64,000 bases of DNA from Azospirillum sp. RU38E (GCF_900188385.1 NZ_FZOI01000001.1:682001-746000); one strand, 5' to 3'. Shown: positions 10,926 through 19,752, counted from the first letter of the stretch. The notes: generated by a model from the letters alone, not told the origin. Program-made: numbers and translations.

Positions 10926-11675
10926 ATGTTCCATCAGATCGACAGCCCGCAAAACCCGCAGTTCAAGGCCTGGGCCGGGCTGCTGGAAAGCCGTGGCATC
11001 CGCAAGCAGGGCCAGTTCCTGCTGGCTGGCCTGAAGACGGTGCCGGAGGCGCTGACCCGCTGGCCGGACCTGTTCAGCCGCATCCTGATCCGCCATCCGG
11101 AATGGATCGCTGATTGGCCGCTGCCTGAGAATGTGCAGCCGGTGGTGCTGGCCGGTCCCCTGTTCCGCGAACTGGATGTGTCGGGCACGGATTATCCGAT
11201 CCTGGTGGGGCAGGTGCCGGAGATGCCGCCGGCGGACCTGAGCCTGCCGCCGGAAGGGCTGGAACTGGTCTGTGCCCTGGGCGACCCGGCCAATCTGGGC
11301 GCGCTGCTGCGCTCCGCCGCTGCCTTTGGCGCGACCAGGGTGATCCTGCTGGAGGAATCGGCCCATCCGTTCCATCCGAAATGCCTGCGTGCCGCCAGCA
11401 ATGGCGTGTTCAGCCTGACACTCGCCCGCGGGGGGCGCTGGGCGGATTTGGCCCAGGCTGCCGGCCCGCTGCTGGCGCTGGATGCCGGGGGAGAAGATTT
11501 GGCGACATATCCCTGGCCGCAGAATGCGCGGCTGGTGCTGGGGGAGGAAGGGCAGGGGGTGCCGGCGGACCTGCCGGCCACGCGCCTGACCATCGGCACC
11601 ACCGGGGCGGTGGAATCGCTGAATGCCACCGTGGCGGCCAGCATCGCTTTGTTCACCTATCATGTCGGCGGATAA
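10926..11675 (+). CDS. TrmH/SpoU-family RNA 2'-O-methyltransferase
   Basis: SPOUT-class enzyme expected to 2'-O-methylate tRNA or rRNA. The 249-aa protein has a short N-terminal substrate-binding region (FLLAGLKTVPEAL) and the three SpoU motifs: DPANLGALLRSAAAFG (motif 1), LVLGEEGQGVP (motif 2) and VESLNATVAASIALF (motif 3). Which nucleotide it modifies cannot be said. Its 3' end overlaps the next small gene. Confidence 0.9.
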   Translation: MFHQIDSPQNPQFKAWAGLLESRGIRKQGQFLLAGLKTVPEALTRWPDLFSRILIRHPEWIADWPLPENVQPVVLAGPLFRELDVSGTDYPILVGQVPEMPPADLSLPPEGLELVCALGDPANLGALLRSAAAFGATRVILLEESAHPFHPKCLRAASNGVFSLTLARGGRWADLAQAAGPLLALDAGGEDLATYPWPQNARLVLGEEGQGVPADLPATRLTIGTTGAVESLNATVAASIALFTYHVGG

Positions 11676-11874
11676 GGACATGCCGGCGGACCAGCCGGCC
11701 CCCGATCTGGCCGCCGTGGCCGATGACCTGCAGGCCAGCCTGTCGGCGCTGTCCAGCGTGGGGGCCGCCGGCCTGCCGGACCTGCTGGCCCGCATCGATG
11801 CCCTGAAAGCCAAGGTGGATGCGCTGGAACGCCGCATCCGGGAAGAGATGGAAGGGGCAGACGGGCAGGGCTGA
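11662..11874 (+). CDS. Small acidic coiled-coil protein, unknown function
   Basis: A 70-aa ORF starting at ATG 11662, inside the last codons of the methyltransferase (14-nt overlap), which suggests coupling. The first 25 residues are Asp/Pro/Ala-rich. Residues 40-62 (LLARIDALKAKVDALERRIREEM) form a clear heptad coiled coil. Codon use matches the host. I do not recognise a family. Confidence 0.6.
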   Translation: MSADKDMPADQPAPDLAAVADDLQASLSALSSVGAAGLPDLLARIDALKAKVDALERRIREEMEGADGQG

Positions 11875-12005
11875 ACCCCGTACCATCGGTCCCTATTCTT
11901 TTGTGCGGATCGACATTCCTGAACTGATCGCTGACCTTAAGACGTCGTTCATCATCTTGGCTTATAGGCTTGAAGGGTCGCTTTCAGCAGCGGGTGGAGC
12001 GGGCG

Positions 12006-12185
12006 ATGGGCGCCGGACTGAAAAGGTTGGATCTGGAAGGGCTGCGGCACGATATCGTGCTGAAGGCTGATGAGCTGCAGGCGGAAGCCGCGCGGCTGGA
12101 AGCCTCCAAACCCGATGATGCCGCTATGCTGCGGCGCATCGCCGACCGGCTGATGGTTTATATGCACGAATATCTGCAGGCTTGA
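12006..12185 (+). CDS. Small hypothetical protein (59 aa)
   Basis: ATG at 12006 has a good SD (GGTGGAG, 6-nt spacing); a longer form from a TTG at 11970 is possible. The product is mostly helical and charged (LDLEGLRHDIVLKADELQAEAARLEASKPDDAAMLRRIADRL, written here in part), with no membrane segment. No family recognised. It is convergent with ubiX, 6 bp apart. Confidence 0.55.
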   Translation: MGAGLKRLDLEGLRHDIVLKADELQAEAARLEASKPDDAAMLRRIADRLMVYMHEYLQA

Positions 12186-12191
12186 GGGGGG

Positions 12192-12887
12192 TCAGCCCGC
12201 CTCTTCTGCCTCCCCCGCATCCTCACCCCAGCGACGCACCCGGCCGCTATCCAGGTCGAACAGGTCCAGCACGCGGCCCAGCGTGTGGTCCACCATCTCC
12301 TCCAGGCTCTGTGGCTTGGCATAGAAGGCGGGTACGGGCGGATAGACGATGGCCCCCATCTCCGTCGCCTGGGCCATGTTGCGGATATGGCCCAGATGCA
12401 GCGGCGTTTCCCGCAGCATCAACACCAGCCGCCGCCGTTCCTTCAGCACCACATCGGCGGCGCGCGTCAGCAGGGTGCTGGTGACCCCGCCGGAAATCTC
12501 CGCCAGGGTGCGCACCGAACAGGGGGCCACCACCATGCCCAGGGTGCGGAAACTGCCTGATGAAATGGCCGCCCCGATATCGGCCGGCGAATAGGCGACA
12601 TCGGCCAGGGCCCGCACCTCCGCCGCCTTCAGCCCTGTTTCATGCGCAAGGGTCACCTCGGCAGACCTGCTCATAACGAGGTGGGTTTCAACCCCGATGC
12701 GGCGTAGAGTTTCAAGCAGGCGAATGCCGTAAATCACCCCGGAAGCACCGCTGATCCCGACAACAAGCCGGGGTCTGCTGCGCGTTTGCGGGCTGCTGAT
12801 AAGACCGGGCGAACCGGTCGCGTCGTGGGATGAATGGGCCATGGGAGGTGATGTAGCGCTGACACCGTGCTTCGTCCAGCGCGGCAT
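12192..12887 (-). CDS. ubiX: Flavin prenyltransferase UbiX
   Basis: Makes prenylated FMN, the cofactor of the UbiD decarboxylase in ubiquinone synthesis. The core RLVVGISGASGVIYGIRLLE, the VVAPCSVRTLAEISGG stretch and the LVLMLRETPLHLGHIRNM motif are diagnostic. The protein is 231 aa because of a 40-residue N-terminal extension. I keep the upstream ATG at 12887 since it alone has an SD (AAAGGG, 5-nt spacing). A start at 12842 would still give an intact enzyme. Confidence 0.94.
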   Translation of the reverse strand: MPRWTKHGVSATSPPMAHSSHDATGSPGLISSPQTRSRPRLVVGISGASGVIYGIRLLETLRRIGVETHLVMSRSAEVTLAHETGLKAAEVRALADVAYSPADIGAAISSGSFRTLGMVVAPCSVRTLAEISGGVTSTLLTRAADVVLKERRRLVLMLRETPLHLGHIRNMAQATEMGAIVYPPVPAFYAKPQSLEEMVDHTLGRVLDLFDLDSGRVRRWGEDAGEAEEAG

Positions 12888-13100
12888 TTCATCCCTTTAA
12901 AAGTCACCGACCCTAACCCTTATTTACGATGGCCAAGTTGCGGTTTCGTGTCAGGATGAAGTCCGGCACCATGGCAACGGGTGCCGGAGCAAGAAAGCGG
13001 AAGGGGACGCCCCCTTTGCCGGGTCATCCCCGACAGGAGCACATAGAGCAGGTAAAGCAGGCAGTCCAACCCATCCATCAGCAATTTTAGGAGGGACTTG

Positions 13101-13268
13101 ATGTTGTTTCCCGAGCGCGTGGAATCGCTTCGCATGAAACATGAAAGCCTGGATCGCGAGGTGCGGATGGAAAGCCGCCGGCCCCTGCCGGACAGTACCG
13201 TGCTGAAAATGCTGAAACTGGAGAAATTGCGGGTGAAGGAGGAGATGGAACGCCTGGGCCGCGCCTGA
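13101..13268 (+). CDS. YdcH-like DUF465 small protein
   Basis: A 55-aa ORF starting ATG at 13101 behind a strong SD (AGGAGG, 7 nt upstream). The sequence has ESLRMKHESLDREVRMESRR and VLKMLKLEKLRVKEEMERL: two helices around a Pro-rich turn, the layout of the DUF465/YdcH family common in proteobacteria. Function unknown. It is followed by its own terminator hairpin. Confidence 0.8.
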   Translation: MLFPERVESLRMKHESLDREVRMESRRPLPDSTVLKMLKLEKLRVKEEMERLGRA

Positions 13269-13297
13269 GCGCTGCGGCCTTGCCCGCCTTGAACAGT

Positions 13298-13333
13298 GAT
13301 GGCGGCCGGATGTTCCGGCCGTCATTTTATTTT
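13298..13333 (+). terminator. Rho-independent terminator after the DUF465 gene
   Basis: Stem GGCCGGA (13304-13310) / TCCGGCC (13314-13320) with a 3-nt loop, extended by flanking GATGGC/GTCATT pairing and followed by TTTTATTTT. Confidence 0.75.
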
Positions 13334-13336
13334 ACA

Positions 13337-13362
13337 CCATTGGTCAAGTTCTTGACCAATGG
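13337..13362. repeat. Perfect 12-bp inverted repeat (possible operator)
   Basis: CCATTGGTCAAG (13337-13348) and CTTGACCAATGG (13351-13362) are perfect complements around a central TT. It lies between the DUF465 terminator and the 3' end of the TPR/2OG-oxygenase gene. A T-run precedes it on the plus strand, so on the minus strand it could also act as a terminator-like hairpin. Confidence 0.6.
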
Positions 13363-13478
13363 CACGGCGGCGACTGCCGCCGCGCGGCACGTGCCGCGTA
13401 GCCAAGCCGCCGGATGGCGGCGCCCGGCGACTGAGGGCGAACGCACACACCAAGAGCCATGCGTCACGCCCCTTGGGA

Positions 13479-15314
13479 TCAGTCAGGCACCAGATCAAAG
13501 GCGATGGTGATCCGGGGCGTTTCATCCTGGAAGGGCACGGTGCCGTGCCACATGAAACTGGGGAACAGCACTAGCCGCCCCGGCCTTGGCTGTACCGCGT
13601 GCAGGGCGGGCAAGCTGATCTCCGGCCCCAGATTGGGTACGCCGAAGGTCAGCCAGCCTTCCTGTCCGGCCTTGTCGGCCGCTGGCGGTACTTGCAGATA
13701 GAATACCCCGCTGATCCAGCCTTCCGGGTGGATATGGTGGGTGTGAAAGCCGCCATCGCGCAGGCGCGACGACCAGGAGCCGGCGAAGCGCACACCGCCC
13801 CGCCGCCGCCCGAAATAGGGATGGGCCGGGTCCGCCGGCATGGCCGCCACATAGGCCTGCACCTGCGCCAAGATCATCTCCCGCAGCGCTACCAGGGGCG
13901 GATCATGGCGGAAGGCGAACAGGTTGGCGCTGGTCTGGGTGCCCCGGCGCAGGGTCAGGTGGATCGGCTCATTCACCGTATCATGCAGCCGGTTCAGCAC
14001 CGCCAGCGCATCGGCCAGAAACTGCTCCCTATCGGCCCAGCCGGCGGGGGTGGGCAGGTCGAAAACCCCGACGCAGCGATCAATGGCCGCCCGCTCCGCC
14101 AGGGCCGTCGGGTCGGCCAGCCGGTCCAATGTGGCCAGCAGGGCGATGGCATGTTGGTCATAAGGGTCCAGGGCCAGGCTGCGGCTTGCTGCCTCCCGCG
14201 CGGCCGCCACCTCCCCCTGCCGGGTCAGCGCCACGGCCAGATCGTTCCAGAGCGGCTTGTCCTGCGGCAAGCGGGCGGTCAAGGCGCGCAGGATCGGCGT
14301 CGCCTCTGCCAGATGCCCGGCGCGCAGCAGCAAATCCGCCCGCCGCCGCTGCAGGGCCGGATCGTCCGGGGCCAACGTCACGGCCCTGGCGCTGTTGGCC
14401 AGTGCCTCTTCCCCCCGGCCGAATTCCGCCTGGATGCCGGCGGCAATATCCAGGGCGGTCGGATGATCCGGCCATTGCCGCAGCATCTGGTCGACCGCCT
14501 GGAACAGGTCCGCCGTGCGGCCCAGGGTCCACAGCCGGCGGGCAAGATTGCGATGGGCATCGCGGTCAAAGGCATCGCGGCGCAGCACCTCGCGCAGCGC
14601 GCCGATGCTTTCCTCATAATGGCCCAGATCGCTCAGCACATTGGCGAGATTGAGCCAGGGTTCTTTCTGGGCCGAGGCCAGGGCGACAGCGCGGCGGCAG
14701 ATGGGTTCGGCCTCCGAGTAACGGTGCTGGCCACGCAGGGTGAGGGCGAGGTTGTTCAGCGCGATGATATTATCCGGGGCCAGGGCCAGCACCTGCCGGT
14801 TCGCCGCCTCCGCCGCTGCCAGCCGACCCTGTCCGAACAGGATCAAGGCCAGCAGTTGCAGGCTGGGCAGATGCTGGCCGCCCCGCGACAGGCTGGCCTG
14901 CACGGCCTTTTCGGCCTCTGCCAGCTTTCCCAGGGCGTGGAGTGACTTGGCGCGATGATAAAGATAATCTTGGTTGCCCGGTGCCAGCGCCAGGGCCGCA
15001 TCGTAGCAGGCAAGCGCATCGGCCGGCCGTCCTTCCGCCAGATGCAGATTGCCCAGATTGCTCAACACATTGGGCTGGCGGCGGTTGATCTTCAGCGACT
15101 TTTCCATGAAGTCGCGCGCCGCCGCCATCTGTCCGGCCTGCTTGGCCAGCAGACCCAGCAGTTGCAGTGCGTCAGCATTGCGCGGGTCCAGGGCTAGCAC
15201 CTGCCGATAGGTCTGTTCCGCCAGCGCCGCCTGCCCCTGGCGCTGCGCCGTCAGCCCCGCCTGCAGCAAAGCGGGAATGGCACCGGCGGGCGGAGGGGCG
15301 GGACGGCGAAACAT
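13479..15314 (-). CDS. TPR-repeat protein with C-terminal 2OG-Fe(II) oxygenase domain
   Basis: A 611-aa two-part protein. Residues about 15-370 are tandem tetratricopeptide repeats (for example QTYRQVLALDPRNADALQLL-like units spaced by 34). The last 200 residues resemble the 2OG-FeII_Oxy_5 family. HTHHIHPEGWISGVFYLQVP carries the metal-binding histidine region, and GRLVLFPSFMWHGTVPF the distal histidine, with an Arg in PRITIAFD for 2-oxoglutarate. Probably a protein or glycan hydroxylase whose TPRs bind the substrate; the target is unknown. Confidence 0.85.
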   Translation of the reverse strand: MFRRPAPPPAGAIPALLQAGLTAQRQGQAALAEQTYRQVLALDPRNADALQLLGLLAKQAGQMAAARDFMEKSLKINRRQPNVLSNLGNLHLAEGRPADALACYDAALALAPGNQDYLYHRAKSLHALGKLAEAEKAVQASLSRGGQHLPSLQLLALILFGQGRLAAAEAANRQVLALAPDNIIALNNLALTLRGQHRYSEAEPICRRAVALASAQKEPWLNLANVLSDLGHYEESIGALREVLRRDAFDRDAHRNLARRLWTLGRTADLFQAVDQMLRQWPDHPTALDIAAGIQAEFGRGEEALANSARAVTLAPDDPALQRRRADLLLRAGHLAEATPILRALTARLPQDKPLWNDLAVALTRQGEVAAAREAASRSLALDPYDQHAIALLATLDRLADPTALAERAAIDRCVGVFDLPTPAGWADREQFLADALAVLNRLHDTVNEPIHLTLRRGTQTSANLFAFRHDPPLVALREMILAQVQAYVAAMPADPAHPYFGRRRGGVRFAGSWSSRLRDGGFHTHHIHPEGWISGVFYLQVPPAADKAGQEGWLTFGVPNLGPEISLPALHAVQPRPGRLVLFPSFMWHGTVPFQDETPRITIAFDLVPD

Positions 15315-15477
15315 GGGGGGGCCAATTCAAAGTGGAAATATCGTCATGGTAACGTTCAGCCGCGCCGGGTCAAGCCGGCGTGGCGACGGGTGATGCCCCC
15401 TGTGCGCGGCGCCACTGTCAGCGACCGGTGCTTGATCCATCTTGCTGGCGGATCACGGACTTTCAGCCACGGGATTT

Positions 15478-16503
15478 ATGGAAAAGATGACCCGCCGCGC
15501 CGCCCTTGCCGGGCTTGCCGTTGCCAGCATGGCGGCCAACCGCGCTGCCGCCCATCCGCCATCCGATCATTTTGATGGCAAACGCTTCTTCAACCCCGGT
15601 GTGGCGGAGCGGGAGAAGAGCCTGGGCGATCTCTGGCGCTGGATGCGGGAGCGACAACCAACCCCCTGGCCGGACTGGATTGAAAACCAGCCCTGGCCCA
15701 AGCCGGGGCCGGTGGCGCAGACGGCCCTGTCCGTCACCTTCATCGGCCATGCCTGTTTTCTGATCGGCATTGGCGGGCGCTGGTTCATCACCGATCCCGT
15801 CTATGCCGACCGTGCCAGCCCGGTGCCCTTTGCCGGGCCGAAACGGGTTCGCGCACCGGGCCTCTCCTTCGATGATCTGCCGGTGCTGGATGGCATCCTG
15901 GTCAGCCATAATCATTATGATCATCTGGACCGGGCCAGTTTGCGTGAATTAAACCGGCGCTTCCAGGCCCCGGTCGTCACCAGCCTGGGTAATCGCGCGC
16001 TGATCCAGGCCAGCGGGCCGCAGCAGGTGACGGAACTGGACTGGTGGCAGTCCCACCCTCTGGCGGGGGTGAGTGTCACCTATGTCCCGGCGCAGCATTT
16101 TTCCGCCCGTGGCCCGTTTGACCGGAACGAGACGCTGTGGGGTGGCTTTGTGCTGCAGGCGGCTGGCCGCACGCTCTATTTCTGTGGCGACAGCGGCTAT
16201 TGCCCGCATTTCAAGGAGATCGGGCGGCGCTTTCCCGGCATCGACCTCTCGCTGCTTCCCATTGGCGCCTATGAACCGCGCTGGTTCATGCGCACCCAGC
16301 ATGTGAACCCGGCAGAGGCGGTGCAGGCCCATCTGGATCTGGGCAGCCGCCGCAGCATCGGGATGCATTTTGGCACCTTCGCCGGGCTGACCGATGAAGG
16401 GATCGACGATCCCGTTATCGCCCTGGCTGCCGCCCGGCAGGCCAAGGGGCTGGGTGAACAGGATTTCGGCGTGCTGGCGGTGGGGCAGACCCTGGTTCTG
16501 TGA
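15478..16503 (+). CDS. Metallo-beta-lactamase-fold hydrolase (NAPE-PLD/UlaG-like), exported
   Basis: 341-aa protein with an N-terminal twin-arginine-like leader (MTRRAALAGLAVASMAANRA then AAA), so probably periplasmic. The metal site is clear: SHNHYDHLD (HxHxDH), then FCGDSGY and the late histidine in GMHFGTF. TFIGHACFLI and the DPVYADRASPVPFAGPKR insert resemble the NAPE-phospholipase D/UlaG branch, so a phosphodiester or lactone substrate is plausible. I start at ATG 15478; ATG 15487 is also possible. Confidence 0.86.
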   Translation: MEKMTRRAALAGLAVASMAANRAAAHPPSDHFDGKRFFNPGVAEREKSLGDLWRWMRERQPTPWPDWIENQPWPKPGPVAQTALSVTFIGHACFLIGIGGRWFITDPVYADRASPVPFAGPKRVRAPGLSFDDLPVLDGILVSHNHYDHLDRASLRELNRRFQAPVVTSLGNRALIQASGPQQVTELDWWQSHPLAGVSVTYVPAQHFSARGPFDRNETLWGGFVLQAAGRTLYFCGDSGYCPHFKEIGRRFPGIDLSLLPIGAYEPRWFMRTQHVNPAEAVQAHLDLGSRRSIGMHFGTFAGLTDEGIDDPVIALAAARQAKGLGEQDFGVLAVGQTLVL

Positions 16504-16591
16504 TCAGCAATGCCCGGATGGCGTATGGACGCCACCGGGCAAACGCGATAGGGCGGGGATTACCGAAGAACAACAATCCCCAGGTCGCCCC

Positions 16592-18760
16592 ATGCGTCCC
16601 CTGTTGCCCGCCCTTGCCCTGCTGGCCACCGCCATCATCACGCCGGCCGCCCTTGCCGATGCCGCTTCGGTGGAGGAGATTATCGTCACCGCCCGGATGC
16701 GTGCGGAAGATCCGCAAAAGGTGCCGGCCAGCCTGATCGTGCTGGATGCGGCCATCCTTGATCGCGCCGGGATCAGCAGCATTGCCAGCATCGCCAGCCA
16801 TGCGCCGGGGCTGGTGGTCAGCGATCCGTTCGGGCGCTTCAACCCGGCGCCGGCCATGCGGGGCCTGTCGCAGCCGGGTACGGGGGATGAGCCGTCGGTC
16901 GGCTTCTTCCTGGATGGCGTCTATATCTCCGGCCGCAGCTCCATCAATATGTTCCTGGCCGATCTGGCGCGGGTGGAGGTGTTGAAGGGGCCGCAGAACG
17001 CCCTGTTCGGCCGCAACAGTTTCGGCGGTGCGGTCAATCTGGTCACCAACCCGCCGGGGGAGGAGACAGAGGGCAGCCTGGAACTGACCGCCGGTGCCAA
17101 GGACCGGCGGGAGGCGACGGGGGCCGTCAGCGGGGCCCTGGTGCCGGGCAAGCTGTCGGCCCGGCTGAATGTGGCGCACAAGGAATATGGCGGCTTTTAT
17201 AAGAACAGCGTGGCGGACGGGCCGGAGATCGGGTCGGAACAATCGACCTCCGCCGCCCTGACCCTGCGGGCCACCCCGACAGACCGGCTGGAGGCGACGT
17301 TACGCCTGCTGACCGCGCGCGACCGCGACGACCAGCCCAAGGGCTATTATCTGGCCACCAATTGCCAGCCGCGGGCCGGCACGGTTGCCCTGTCGCAATA
17401 TTGCGGGGAAATCCCGGAATATCAGGGGGCGTTCGCTGCCAACGCCCAGCACACAGGTTTCATGCGCGATGCCCAACGCGCCGCCCTGACGGCGCGCTAC
17501 AGTGCCGACGCGGTGGAAGTGACCAGCATCACCGCCATCGGGCAGGAGCGTAACGAGTTCAACCGCGATGATGATTACAGTGCCGCCCTGCTGTCCCGCG
17601 CCGGGCAACTGACCAAGCGCTGGGACGGGTCGCAGGAAATCCGCCTGCTGTCGCTGGATCAGGGGCAGGCGCTGACCTGGCTGCTGGGCGGCAGCCTCTA
17701 CCGCTTTGATAACAGCACCTGGCGGCGCAATATCCAATATGTCCAGGGCCAGACCAGCCCGTCCGGCGTGGCCACCGACGCCCGCACCGACAGTGCCGCC
17801 CTTTATGGGTCGGCCACGCTGCGGCTGGGCCAGGGGTTGGCGGTGACCGGCGATCTGCGCTGGCAGCGCGATGCCAAGGATTTCGCCAGCACCGCCCGCA
17901 ACGCCGCCGGCCAGCCTATCCGGCTGTCCGACCAATGGACCCTGTGGACGCCGCGCGTTCAGCTTTCCTGGCAGGCCAGCGACAATCTGCTGGCCTATGT
18001 CAGTGCGGCCAAGGGGATGAAATCCGGCGGCTTCAACGATATGGCCAATCTGTTCGATGCCGAACGCAGCTTCGGCCCGGAAAGCAACTGGACCTATGAG
18101 GCGGGCGTGAAATCCGTGTTGGCCGATGGCCGCCTCACCGCCAATGCCGCCTTGTTCCATATCGATTGGCGCCGGCAGCAGGTGGTGGCGGCATCCACGG
18201 CGGGGTTGCTGAATAATTTCTACACCAACAATGCCGGGCGCAGCCGGTCACGCGGGCTGGAACTGGAGCTGACGGCGCGGCCGCTGGAAGGGCTGGACCT
18301 GCACGGGGCCTATAGTTTCATTGATGCCGAATTCCGGGATTATGCTGATCCGGATTACCGCGACATCCCGGCCTTTGCGGCGGTGGGTGGGCAGATTGGC
18401 GGGCTGGCCCTGCCGCGCCAGTCCCGCCATCAATTGGCCCTGGGGGCCGATTACCGGGCCGACCTGCCGCTGGATGATCTGGCAGGCTTTGCCGGGGGCG
18501 AATGGCTGTGGCAGTCGCGGCAATATGCGGAGAATTCCAACCTGTCCTGGGTGCCGGCCGACAGCAAGATCAACCTGTGGACCGGGCTGGAGAAGGGCGC
18601 CTATCGCCTGACCTTCAAGCTGCAGAACCTGCTGGATGAACGCAACCCGCTGGTCGCCGTCCGCTTCTCCCGCCCCACGGCGGCGGGCTTCACCCGCGCC
18701 TGGTTGGTGACGCCGGCGGATGGGCGGACCTGGACCCTGTCGCTGCGGGCGCGGATTTAG
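16592..18760 (+). CDS. TonB-dependent outer-membrane receptor
   Basis: 722-aa receptor with signal peptide MRPLLPALALLATAIITPAA, a TonB-box-like VEEIIVTARMR segment right after cleavage, and a plug domain (VPASLIVLDAAILDRAGI ... RVEVLKGPQNALFGRNSFGG). A beta barrel follows, ending in the aromatic-poor WTLSLRARI. The pattern (IIVTA, FGRNSFGGAVN) is that of the large iron/catechol-like receptors of alphaproteobacteria. The start was set at ATG 16592 by the signal peptide. Ligand unknown; no siderophore genes adjoin. Confidence 0.93.
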   Translation: MRPLLPALALLATAIITPAALADAASVEEIIVTARMRAEDPQKVPASLIVLDAAILDRAGISSIASIASHAPGLVVSDPFGRFNPAPAMRGLSQPGTGDEPSVGFFLDGVYISGRSSINMFLADLARVEVLKGPQNALFGRNSFGGAVNLVTNPPGEETEGSLELTAGAKDRREATGAVSGALVPGKLSARLNVAHKEYGGFYKNSVADGPEIGSEQSTSAALTLRATPTDRLEATLRLLTARDRDDQPKGYYLATNCQPRAGTVALSQYCGEIPEYQGAFAANAQHTGFMRDAQRAALTARYSADAVEVTSITAIGQERNEFNRDDDYSAALLSRAGQLTKRWDGSQEIRLLSLDQGQALTWLLGGSLYRFDNSTWRRNIQYVQGQTSPSGVATDARTDSAALYGSATLRLGQGLAVTGDLRWQRDAKDFASTARNAAGQPIRLSDQWTLWTPRVQLSWQASDNLLAYVSAAKGMKSGGFNDMANLFDAERSFGPESNWTYEAGVKSVLADGRLTANAALFHIDWRRQQVVAASTAGLLNNFYTNNAGRSRSRGLELELTARPLEGLDLHGAYSFIDAEFRDYADPDYRDIPAFAAVGGQIGGLALPRQSRHQLALGADYRADLPLDDLAGFAGGEWLWQSRQYAENSNLSWVPADSKINLWTGLEKGAYRLTFKLQNLLDERNPLVAVRFSRPTAAGFTRAWLVTPADGRTWTLSLRARI

Positions 18761-18774
18761 AGCGGATTTCTCGA

Positions 18775-18808
18775 GAGCCAGCTGCGTTCGACTGAACGCA
18801 GCTGGCTC
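18775..18808 (+). terminator. Long inverted repeat after the receptor gene
   Basis: Perfect 15-bp arms GAGCCAGCTGCGTTC (18775-18789) and GAACGCAGCTGGCTC (18794-18808) with a 4-nt GACT loop, starting 15 bases after the stop. It lacks a T-run, so it is either a transcript-stabilising hairpin or a factor-assisted terminator. Confidence 0.55.
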
Positions 18809-18963
18809 AAGAATGGCGCCTTTGCCGCACCACTGGAAAACCCATTGATTTCAATGGGGCGCCACCTTGGCGGCAAGGCGGTTGGTGTTTTATTGACTTG
18901 GAAAGGATTTTATTTTATTTTCAATATGTTAAATGTCGTTCCTGTCTGTGTGGGAGTACTTTC

Positions 18964-19311
18964 TTGTCCGATCAACTGACCTGCCCCGCCTGTTCTTCCG
19001 AACATGTTTATCAAGATGGCAGCCTGTGGATGTGCCCGGAATGCGGGCATGAATGGAACCCGGAAACTGCCAGCGCGGAAGAGGTGGCGGATGGCGTGAT
19101 CCGTGACGCCAACGGCAATGTGCTGGCCGATGGCGACACTGTCACCGTCATCAAGGATTTGAAAGTCAAGGGTTCGTCCCTGGTCATCAAGGGGGGGACC
19201 AAGGTCAAGGGCATCCGCCTGACGGATGGGGCCAATGGCCATAACATCGCCTGCAGGATCGATGGTATCGGGGCTATGGACCTGAAGTCGGAATTTGTGA
19301 AGAAAGCCTGA
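18964..19311 (+). CDS. YjdM/PhnA-family zinc-ribbon protein
   Basis: 115-aa protein close to E. coli YjdM (formerly PhnA). The N-terminal zinc ribbon has CPAC and CPEC pairs, followed by the highly conserved [24 protein letters not shown]-type beta domain and the terminal KSEFVKK. Start is a TTG at 18964 with GGGAG 8 nt upstream; the longer ATG reading adds Cys-rich sequence unlike the family. Despite the old name it is not shown to act in phosphonate use. A GC hairpin (19319-19349) follows. Confidence 0.9.
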   Translation: MSDQLTCPACSSEHVYQDGSLWMCPECGHEWNPETASAEEVADGVIRDANGNVLADGDTVTVIKDLKVKGSSLVIKGGTKVKGIRLTDGANGHNIACRIDGIGAMDLKSEFVKKA

Positions 19312-19447
19312 ATCGACGGGCTGACGCGGGGGATTGCCCGGCGTCAGCCGTTGGTTTGCGAAGCGGCCCCATTTTGCCCAGGCAATGTTCAGGGGTTTGC
19401 TTTCAGAAACTACAGGCTGGCGTCAAGCAGCTTTTGAAAAGCTTCCG

Positions 19448-19742
19448 CTTGTGTTGACCACCATCAAGGTGTGCCGGGTGAAGAAACGGACGGGCTGGGC
19501 TATCTAATCCCCTTCGGGACCCCAAGGATTACCAGCTTCAGGAAGAGCTGAAGCTGATCAAGAATAATGCGACCAATTTCGAAAAATTGAGCATTTTGAT
19601 TGCCGATCTTCTTTGACCTCAGCCTTTTAATGAAGACTATCACTATTTCGTCTCCATTGACCATCCGGTGGACTGGGGCCGAGCCAGCGGTTTCAATTGG
19701 CGGATCGAACAGGATATTTTCATCCAGCGTAACTTCGCCTGA
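19448..19742 (+). pseudogene. Decayed protein-coding fragment (frameshift plus stop)
   Basis: Plus-strand reading gives natural-looking protein in pieces: DGLGYLIPF, then after a -1/+1 shift near 19515 DPKDYQLQEELKLIKNN and FEKLSILIADLL. An in-frame TGA at about 19615 follows, then YHYFVSIDHPVDWGRASGF and EQDIFIQRNFA before TGA at 19742. No start codon fits. I cannot name the parent family. A minus-strand ORF over the same bases (19748 down to 19500, GTG start) is open but less protein-like. Confidence 0.4.
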
Positions 19743-19752
19743 TGGCACTCTT

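Noticed and set aside
19500-19748. Minus-strand ORF of 82 aa
   Set aside because: Open and with a GTG start, but composition is less natural than the plus-strand pieces and there is no clear ribosome-binding site. Kept as an alternative reading of the decayed gene.
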